A stretch of DNA of 10,573 nt from an uncultured archaeon. GTDB taxonomy: Archaea > Nanobdellota > Nanobdellia > Woesearchaeales > CAIVOO01. This document shows, piece after piece, positions 6,319 through 10,573 of this stretch (position 1 is the stretch's first letter; the number at the start of each line of letters is the position of its first letter). Location: assembly GCA_903907555.1 (NCBI GenBank), contig CAIVOO010000032.1, positions 1 through 10,573 on the forward strand. The letters run 5' to 3'. Position numbers and translations under genes: made by a program. Below the pieces are notes generated by a model, which worked only from the letters and a program-made list of their open reading frames with translations, was not told the origin of the DNA and did no database searches.

Positions 6319-7497
6319 TTATTTCCTGAACTCTGTTTTTCCTTTTCCGAGATACTGCGAGCCAAGAGAGGCATCGCCGTATGCTTTTCCAACTCCATTC
6401 GGAAAGAAGAATACCTGCCCGAATCCGACTACATCGCCGGGATGAACAATTCGCTTGCCCAGCCATTTCGGCTGCCGCGAGAATCCGCCGACATATCCTG
6501 GATCCACCCATCCATCTGTGAGCGATGAAAACTCAATATTTTGTGCAGACTCTTCCACATCGCGCAAATGCCTGTATGACTTCATCCCTTCTGTAATAAA
6601 TCTCAGATTGTCCCAGAATCTTATCCCAATGTGTGGCGACAGTTTAAGCTGTTCTTCTGTTTCTATTATTATGTGTTCAAATTGCCTTATAGCATAACCT
6701 TTAGAAATATCAATCGGCTCCAGAAGAACATCAGGAGAATACTTGTCTCGGTCCTTGAAAATTATGCCTCCCTCTATTTTTTTCATTCGGTAAGCTGTCC
6801 TACTTGCGTGCACGCATATGCTGCCTCTTCTTAATTCAAGCTTTGGGAAAATTTCGAAAAATCCTTTGCTTTGAAGCTCTCTCAACTGCCTGTTACTGCG
6901 TACCTCGATTCCCATATCGAGCGAGCGAATCATTTCGCCTTTCTTTCTGGCTTCTTTCTGCTCTTCGTCTGTGCCGAATGAAAGGATTCCATAATCCTGG
7001 AATGGCCTCGCATGAAAGAATATCTGAGCTATCCTGTCTCCTTTCTCGAAGTGGATGTCGTTGTGGCTGAAATTTCCAATCTCAACCTGGCTTTGATTAT
7101 CCGCTGTCGTGAAAAAAAATCCAGGATTTGAAATATAGCATCCAAGCCTTCTCAGGCTGCTTCTTGCTTCTGTTGACAATCCGAAAAATTCGTGAAATCC
7201 TGTCTTTGAAAGCTGTCCTATGTCAACTGCTTCTGTCAAATTGGCAGTCATCATGTTTCTAGCGTAGAATGTCTGGTTCTCTCCCCATCTTTTTGCATTG
7301 CCTGATTCATCAGGAAGCCCCCAAGCCTCATCTATATTACATAATTTTACATCAAGCGTAGCAGGCTGTATGCGCTTTGCATCATTTTCCAGAGAAGGAT
7401 GCACTTTTATCATTCCATAATCAAGCGCCTGCCTTATGCCTCTATCGCTTAGTATTCTGATTGAAGGATATTTTTTGTCTAATGGATTTGGCAGCAT
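6319..7497 (-). CDS. dcd: dCTP deaminase, two-domain form
   Basis: This 392-residue protein consists of two dUTPase-like domains in one chain. Domain 1 (about 14-165) reads as a dCTP deaminase: ILSDRGIRQAL (15-25), RIQPATLDVKL (42-52), ARSSLRRLG (111-119), QVEIGN with glutamate E139, and GDRIAQIFF (153-161). Domain 2 (about 218-390) has a related strand order with GWVDPGYVGG (329-338) and ends in SQYLGKGKTEF, which resembles the C-terminal lid of the family. Standard dCTP deaminases are about 170-200 residues and work as trimers; a double-length form (Pfam DCD, PF06559) is known mainly from bacteria. The reaction would be dCTP to dUTP + ammonia, supplying dUMP for dTTP synthesis. Domain 1 keeps the catalytic Arg/Ser/Glu set; domain 2 lacks an equivalent RSSL motif and may be structural. 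The stop codon abuts tRNA-Arg, and a TATA box lies 28 bases before the ATG. Confidence 0.85.
   Translation of the reverse strand: MLPNPLDKKYPSIRILSDRGIRQALDYGMIKVHPSLENDAKRIQPATLDVKLCNIDEAWGLPDESGNAKRWGENQTFYARNMMTANLTEAVDIGQLSKTGFHEFFGLSTEARSSLRRLGCYISNPGFFFTTADNQSQVEIGNFSHNDIHFEKGDRIAQIFFHARPFQDYGILSFGTDEEQKEARKKGEMIRSLDMGIEVRSNRQLRELQSKGFFEIFPKLELRRGSICVHASRTAYRMKKIEGGIIFKDRDKYSPDVLLEPIDISKGYAIRQFEHIIIETEEQLKLSPHIGIRFWDNLRFITEGMKSYRHLRDVEESAQNIEFSSLTDGWVDPGYVGGFSRQPKWLGKRIVHPGDVVGFGQVFFFPNGVGKAYGDASLGSQYLGKGKTEFRK
6336..6346 (+). terminator. Possible oligo-T terminator for tRNA-Arg
   Basis: TTTTTCCTTTT begins 18 bases after the tRNA 3' end. Oligo-T runs without a hairpin can end archaeal transcripts. 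It lies within the 3' coding end of the convergent dcd gene, so its role is only suggested by position. Confidence 0.25.
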
Positions 7498-7520
7498 AAA
7501 CCCAGAGGGATAATAAGAGA

Positions 7521-7529
7521 AATATAAAT
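7521..7529 (-). promoter_or_regulatory. TATA box for dcd (leaderless spacing)
   Basis: AATATAAAT on the plus strand, ATTTATATT on the minus strand, is centred 28 bases before the dcd ATG at 7497. Because the box is nearly symmetric it could also direct plus-strand transcription starting near 7551, at the edge of the structured element. Confidence 0.5.
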
Positions 7530-7538
7530 GTTACCATT

Positions 7539-7550
7539 AAAAAGTAAAAA
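7539..7550. repeat. 12-bp direct repeat, left copy
   Basis: AAAAAGTAAAAA occurs here and again at 7678-7689, on either side of the palindromic element. On the minus strand each copy reads TTTTTACTTTTT, a possible oligo-T stop signal. The low complexity makes chance matching more likely than for an ordinary 12-mer. Confidence 0.6.
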
Positions 7551-7557
7551 CGGGGTA

Positions 7558-7680
7558 TTTGTTTAGCATCTCGAAATGCTCTATGTATAACAGAGTGCTG
7601 ACATCTCCCGTAGGGAGCATCCCCTCTGTCAGCTCGATAAAATAGAATAATAGCATTTCGCCTTAGTGATGCTAAACAAA
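7558..7680. ncRNA. Candidate structured RNA or palindromic element
   Basis: A 13-bp perfect inverted repeat closes the segment: TTTGTTTAGCATC (7558-7570) with GATGCTAAACAAA (7668-7680). Inside it CGAAATGCT (7572-7580) pairs with AGCATTTCG (7652-7660). Further in, GCTGACA (7597-7603) pairs with TGTCAGC (7627-7633), and CTCCC (7605-7609) with GGGAG (7613-7617) across GTA. A small hairpin CTCT/AGAG (7579-7582/7592-7595) can form at the junction. The result is a branched fold of about 120 bases, with 7634-7651 AT-rich and unpaired. No open frame of note uses it. It does not match 5S rRNA, tRNA, SRP or C/D RNA consensus as I know them. A symmetric TATA box upstream on the plus strand and T-runs on the minus strand leave the transcribed strand open. 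Confidence 0.55.
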
Positions 7681-7689
7681 AAGTAAAAA
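7678..7689. repeat. 12-bp direct repeat, right copy
   Basis: This is the second AAAAAGTAAAAA copy, starting directly after the inner 10 bp of the inverted repeat (and overlapping its outer A-run by three bases). The spacing is asymmetric: 10 bases separate the left copy from the inner repeat and none separate the right copy. Confidence 0.6.
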
Positions 7690-7693
7690 AAAT
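7678..7693 (-). terminator. Oligo-T terminator after the SIMPL gene
   Basis: Read on the minus strand, eight T residues (7685-7692) followed by AC and five T residues begin a few bases after the SIMPL-gene stop at 7697. Such runs are typical archaeal termination signals. The segment is the same DNA as the right direct repeat. Confidence 0.5.
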
Positions 7694-7696
7694 AAT

Positions 7697-8464
7697 TTAC
7701 TTTATCTCGTACTGCACTGAAACTGTTGTCTCAAGCTTTACGTTTCCAGGGGATATCTGTATCGGAGCTGCTGCTACGGCTGATTTCTCCATCATGCCAC
7801 CATAATAATTATTGTATGGCGTGTATATCCCGCTTTCGGAAATAGATGTCGCTTTTCCAAGCTTGACTCCTGCGCTTGATGCCAATGCTTCTGCCTTGTT
7901 TTTTGCAGAACTTACTGCATCTGCCAACATCTGCGCCTCAAACTGCTTCTTTGACGCGTCTTTCAGCTCGAAGTCAACATTATTTATGCCGTTGGCTCCT
8001 GCGTTTATTGCAGCGTCAACCAATTTTCCGACATCCTCAACTTGGTCTGTGACAACCTTTATTGTATGCACTAATTCATACCCGTCGAAAACCATCTTTC
8101 CTGTTACGTCGTCGTAATGCTCTTTCTTGTTCAGGTAAAGCTGGGTTGTCTTTATGTCGTTGTCCTTAACGCCTGCATTCTTCAATGCAGCGACTACTGC
8201 ATTTGTCAAGTCAGAGTTCCTGCTCTGCGCTGCTGCTGCAGTGTTTTCAACTGTGTTGACAGACAGCCAAACAGTTGCCTGATCTGGCTTAACTTCAAGA
8301 GAAGCGCTTCCAGAAACAGATATCACATCATTCTGCTGGTTTAGCCCTTCTTTGCCACAGCCGTGCCATCTGCTTGCAAAAATAACAGCAGCGGCAACAA
8401 CCAGAATGACAAGAACAGCCATCCACCATTTGTGCTTAGAACTACATTCGCATGTTTCTTTCAT
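7697..8464 (-). CDS. SIMPL-domain (DUF541) protein, N-terminally membrane anchored
   Basis: The 255-residue protein starts with a short, cysteine-containing cytoplasmic tail, a single hydrophobic helix (about residues 14-31), then a soluble SIMPL domain (about 46-255; Pfam PF04402). Family hallmarks are ISVSGSASLEVKPDQATVWLSV near the start of the domain, YELVHTIKVVT in the middle, and a long helix DAVSSAKNKAEALASSAGVKLGK before the final strand TTVSVQYEIK. The domain should lie outside the cytoplasm; the family's role is poorly defined, with links to oxidative stress and envelope function. No clean lipobox precedes the CGKEG after the helix. The ATG at 8464 is chosen over a GTG three codons upstream because AGGTGA lies at ribosome-site distance (8470-8475). 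It has its own TATA box and is followed by an oligo-T run. Confidence 0.85.
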   Translation of the reverse strand: MKETCECSSKHKWWMAVLVILVVAAAVIFASRWHGCGKEGLNQQNDVISVSGSASLEVKPDQATVWLSVNTVENTAAAAQSRNSDLTNAVVAALKNAGVKDNDIKTTQLYLNKKEHYDDVTGKMVFDGYELVHTIKVVTDQVEDVGKLVDAAINAGANGINNVDFELKDASKKQFEAQMLADAVSSAKNKAEALASSAGVKLGKATSISESGIYTPYNNYYGGMMEKSAVAAAPIQISPGNVKLETTVSVQYEIK

Positions 8465-8469
8465 AATTA

Positions 8470-8475
8470 TCACCT
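8470..8475 (-). promoter_or_regulatory. Ribosome binding site deciding the SIMPL start
   Basis: AGGTGA on the minus strand, five bases before the ATG at 8464, matches the archaeal anti-Shine-Dalgarno. The alternative GTG start at 8473 lies inside this motif, so the ATG is the better choice. Confidence 0.6.
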
Positions 8476-8497
8476 GATATGAGATAAATGCCCATTA

Positions 8498-8508
8498 TTT
8501 ATATATAT
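8498..8508 (-). promoter_or_regulatory. TATA box for the SIMPL gene
   Basis: ATATATATAAA on the minus strand sits about 39 bases before the SIMPL ATG. Transcription would begin near 8476, just ahead of the AGGTGA ribosome site, so this gene probably has a short leader, unlike dcd. Confidence 0.5.
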
Positions 8509-8517
8509 TATGAAAGT

Positions 8518-8535
8518 TTAAGGTGAAAACCTTAA
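8518..8535. repeat. Perfect 7-bp hairpin at the 3' end of the 640-residue gene
   Basis: TTAAGGT (8518-8524) and ACCTTAA (8529-8535) flank a four-base loop, GAAA on the plus strand and TTTC on the minus strand. The minus-strand stop codon of the upstream gene (8532-8534) lies in one arm. It may stabilise or end that transcript; no long T-run follows directly. Confidence 0.4.
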
Positions 8536-10454
8536 CGTCTGCCATGTCTTTCTTCAAATTGTTTGTAGTAATCCCTTATCTCATCAGCCAAATCTCCAGG
8601 CTCTTCTGTTCCGACAAATGGCAGATTATGCACAATCTGGAAAGGCAGTATGCTTTTCTCTTTGAGAACTTTAAATCCCTTGGTGTAAAAGTTCAAAGCA
8701 GTTATTTTTGAACCCTGCCTTTCATAAAGTTCTCCTAAAAAGAAATAAAGAGCAGGCTTATTTTCCTTAAACAACCGCTGTGCAACTTTATCAACTACAT
8801 AGCTGGGATCTCTTAAAAATATTTGATTCATAAATTCGATGAAAAAAAAATCGCTTTCAGGCATTATCTGATGAGCCATCCTGAACCTATTTTCAGAATG
8901 CTGCGAATTTCCATAACAGTCCTTCATAAAGTGATCAATTGCTACCTCTTTAGGCACAGTTATGAAACCCAGATTTCCATCGCTGTGCGTATCCGCCATA
9001 GTTCTGTACCAATCAGCGTGAATCTTGTAAAATTTGGCTGCAAGCCATTCAAACCAAGGATTGCCTTCGAAACTCTTTTTTTCTTTTTCCATTTTCAAAA
9101 GAAAATGTTCAGGCGTGCTGACAGTTTTATTCGAGAATATGATTTCCTTTTCTGGTTTCAGCAGGATATTGTTTGCAACTGCATCGCAATCTATTAAATC
9201 AAGTTCATAAAATGCATCAACCATCTTAAGGGCAGGCGCGAAATTTGCATTCATGCCATAAACACTGTTCTTGAAACTATCATAAGAGGATGATGCAGAA
9301 TTGAAAAGCCTCTGCCATCTTCCCCTGTCATCTTTAAGCGTCCTTGCAGAAGCTTTTTCCGCTACAATCTCCTTGACAGCTTTCTCGACTACAGAGGCGC
9401 TATCATAGAATTTTCTTTTCTCGCTTTCAGGCATGGACTCGAAAAGCTCTTCAGCATCTTTTGAGAACGAAGCCCTTAGATTCTCGAATGATACAGGCAT
9501 CCCGAGATAAATCGGGGTTGACGGCTTTTCTAAGCCATCATCGAAAATCTTTCTGGAGAAATCAGAATAAACAGCAGCCACAAATCCTGAACGGTTGTTT
9601 ATTATCGCATCCATGTGCTCAAGAACAGCAACAGGAGCGCTTGATGCTGTGTCTCCTAAAACCCTCACTTCATCTTGCCTTGCGTCAACAACTCTTTTTG
9701 AAATATCGCCGACTTTTTCAGAATTTTTGTATTCTTGCAAAGGCACATTGTCTATAAGCGCCTTCTGCATGCAGATAGCAAGGTTTTCATCATGAGTCCC
9801 GAGAACATAAGCATTCTGCACATCGTCTGCGCCAAACTGCGTCCTTAATTCATGATGCAAAGTCATCGTATCAGACCACAACACCCCGGAAATCTGCTCT
9901 GGCTCCAAGCCAGTGATTTTTTGCAGCATAGTGCATAGCACATTAACGTGATTCGAATAAACTGCAAAATGATTTTTGTATCTCGAGAGCTGGCGTTTCA
10001 TCATTTTTATCATGCGCGCATTGTTCTTCCCGAGCTCCATCCTGCTGACAGGAGTCTTCTGCTTGATGCAATTTTTTATGTAGGAAGGATTAATCGGATG
10101 GTCAAGCGTGATGATTGTGACATCAGAAACTTCAAGCGCCTCTTCAAGCCCGCATGGCTCAAAATTTATTTTTGGATGCGCTGTGCTGAAAGCCTGCGCA
10201 AGCATTGCTCCTTTCTGGCTTGAAATATTATATTCTTTTTCAAAATCCTGAATGCTTGCTTCCAAAGAATTATATTCTGCATTTTCCCTGAACGCCTGAA
10301 GAGCGGTTTCCCTGTCTTTTCTGACAAGATAAATTGTGTCGATTTTGTCAGCAAGCTCTGTCCTGTTGGCCAGCCCGCTGATAATAGCCCTGCCGCTCTT
10401 TCCAGTAGCCCCGATTACAGCTATAGACAGTTTTTTCTTCACAAATTCCCCCAT
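8532..10454 (-). CDS. Malate/lactate dehydrogenase-like protein with C-terminal helical extension
   Basis: The first ~345 of 640 residues follow the lactate/malate dehydrogenase fold. IAVIGATGKSG (11-21) is the NAD-binding glycine loop, and SRMELGKNN (137-145) corresponds to the substrate-loop Arg and helix. SNHVNVLC (167-174) matches the usual SNPVD strand, VLGTHDEN (217-224) matches the catalytic GEHGD site with H221, and LGDTASSAPVAVLEHMDAI (266-284) and YLGMPVSF (316-323) match the later conserved segments. The GEHGD site reads GTHDEN and the LDxxR region reads LHHELR, so the substrate may differ from malate or lactate. Normal family members are 300-330 residues. The remaining ~295 residues are helical, and 567-600 (PALYFFLGELYERQG...) resemble a TPR pair. 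The fusion is the odd feature. The ATG at 10454 has a TATA box about 28 bases upstream. Confidence 0.72.
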   Translation of the reverse strand: MGEFVKKKLSIAVIGATGKSGRAIISGLANRTELADKIDTIYLVRKDRETALQAFRENAEYNSLEASIQDFEKEYNISSQKGAMLAQAFSTAHPKINFEPCGLEEALEVSDVTIITLDHPINPSYIKNCIKQKTPVSRMELGKNNARMIKMMKRQLSRYKNHFAVYSNHVNVLCTMLQKITGLEPEQISGVLWSDTMTLHHELRTQFGADDVQNAYVLGTHDENLAICMQKALIDNVPLQEYKNSEKVGDISKRVVDARQDEVRVLGDTASSAPVAVLEHMDAIINNRSGFVAAVYSDFSRKIFDDGLEKPSTPIYLGMPVSFENLRASFSKDAEELFESMPESEKRKFYDSASVVEKAVKEIVAEKASARTLKDDRGRWQRLFNSASSSYDSFKNSVYGMNANFAPALKMVDAFYELDLIDCDAVANNILLKPEKEIIFSNKTVSTPEHFLLKMEKEKKSFEGNPWFEWLAAKFYKIHADWYRTMADTHSDGNLGFITVPKEVAIDHFMKDCYGNSQHSENRFRMAHQIMPESDFFFIEFMNQIFLRDPSYVVDKVAQRLFKENKPALYFFLGELYERQGSKITALNFYTKGFKVLKEKSILPFQIVHNLPFVGTEEPGDLADEIRDYYKQFEERHGRR

Positions 10455-10475
10455 AGAAGGACAGCAGGGTATTTT

Positions 10476-10488
10476 AGTATATATATTT
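10476..10488 (-). promoter_or_regulatory. TATA box for the dehydrogenase-like gene
   Basis: The run AAATATATATACT on the minus strand is centred about 28 bases before the ATG at 10454, so the transcript is probably leaderless or nearly so. A TGCTC-TC-GAGCA inverted repeat (10489-10500) lies directly upstream, where a B-recognition element or an activator site would be. Confidence 0.5.
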
Positions 10489-10500
10489 TGCTCTCGAGCA
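10489..10500. promoter_or_regulatory. Inverted repeat next to a TATA box, possible operator
   Basis: TGCTC and GAGCA face each other across two bases, between two divergent TATA boxes. The position suits a regulator site, but a 5-bp arm is short and may be chance. Confidence 0.2.
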
Positions 10501-10522
10501 GTGCTAACAATCAGATAGAATA

Positions 10523-10535
10523 TTTTATATATATT
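10523..10535 (+). promoter_or_regulatory. TATA box for the gene starting at 10554
   Basis: TTTTATATATATT is centred about 26 bases before the ATG at 10554, a typical leaderless archaeal spacing. Confidence 0.5.
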
Positions 10536-10553
10536 AATACAAGTTCTACCAGT

Positions 10554-10573
10554 ATGAGCAAGCGAGGCCAGAT
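10554..10573 (+). CDS. Start of an unidentified gene (truncated by window end)
   Basis: An ATG followed by AGC AAG CGA GGC CAG encodes MSKRGQ before the window ends. The only support is the well-placed TATA box about 26 bases upstream and the divergent layout with the dehydrogenase-like gene. Six residues are too few to name a family. Confidence 0.45.

Noticed and set aside
7558..7680. 5S rRNA, because of the ~120-base length and closed ends
   Set aside because: The conserved 5S core (CCGAAC...GAAGTTAAGC type) is absent and the helix lengths do not fit.
7558..7680. H/ACA guide RNA, because ACA occurs at the 3' end of the closing helix
   Set aside because: The ACA is base-paired in the 13-bp helix, and the 1-by-7 internal loop does not form a two-sided guide pocket; no K-turn is evident.
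8823..9197. 124-codon plus-strand open frame inside the dehydrogenase-like gene
   Set aside because: It is antisense to a 640-residue frame with recognisable motifs and has no independent support.
1..10573. CRISPR array, insertion sequence or transposase
   Set aside because: No regularly spaced repeats and no transposase-like reading frame were found; the only mobile-type gene is the homing endonuclease.

Overview
The window looks like chromosomal DNA from an archaeon with a compact genome, perhaps a DPANN lineage such as Woesearchaeota or Pacearchaeota (an inference; no rRNA is present to settle it). Archaeal traits are: AT-rich TATA boxes about 25-28 bases before several start codons (leaderless-style promoters), an archaeal-type AMP phosphorylase, an 8-oxoguanine glycosylase/lyase of the Methanocaldococcus jannaschii Ogg type, a tRNA whose short intron sits at the archaeal 37/38 position in a bulge-helix fold, and genes packed with start/stop overlaps.

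Left part, plus strand (1-4844): the 3' end of an unrecognised gene, then a likely five-gene operon behind a TATA box at about 513. It encodes a small two-helix membrane PH-like protein, an AI-2E family transporter, AMP phosphorylase, endonuclease III (Nth) and the DNA glycosylase/lyase Ogg. Spacing is 1 base, a GTGA overlap, 4 bases and an ATGA overlap. The last two genes repair oxidised bases; AMP phosphorylase feeds AMP into the ribose-bisphosphate/RuBisCO form III salvage route, whose other enzymes are not in this window.

Middle part (4875-6318): a small helical, TPR-like gene on the minus strand, then, divergently, a two-motif LAGLIDADG homing endonuclease. The last 15 bases of the endonuclease are also the first 15 bases of a tRNA-Arg(UCG) gene. 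That tRNA holds a 13-nt intron, and its last base touches the stop codon of the convergent dCTP deaminase gene.

Right part, minus strand (6319-10454): a two-domain dCTP deaminase, an N-terminally anchored SIMPL-domain protein, and a 640-residue malate/lactate-dehydrogenase-like protein with an extra C-terminal helical region. Each has its own TATA box. A new gene begins divergently at 10554 and leaves the window.

The most unusual non-coding piece is at about 7551-7690, between the SIMPL and dCTP deaminase genes. A roughly 120-base segment is closed by a perfect 13-bp inverted repeat, holds at least three further nested helices, and is flanked by a 12-bp A-rich direct repeat. It matches no RNA class I recognise and could be a structured RNA, a leader element for the deaminase gene, or a small palindromic mobile element.
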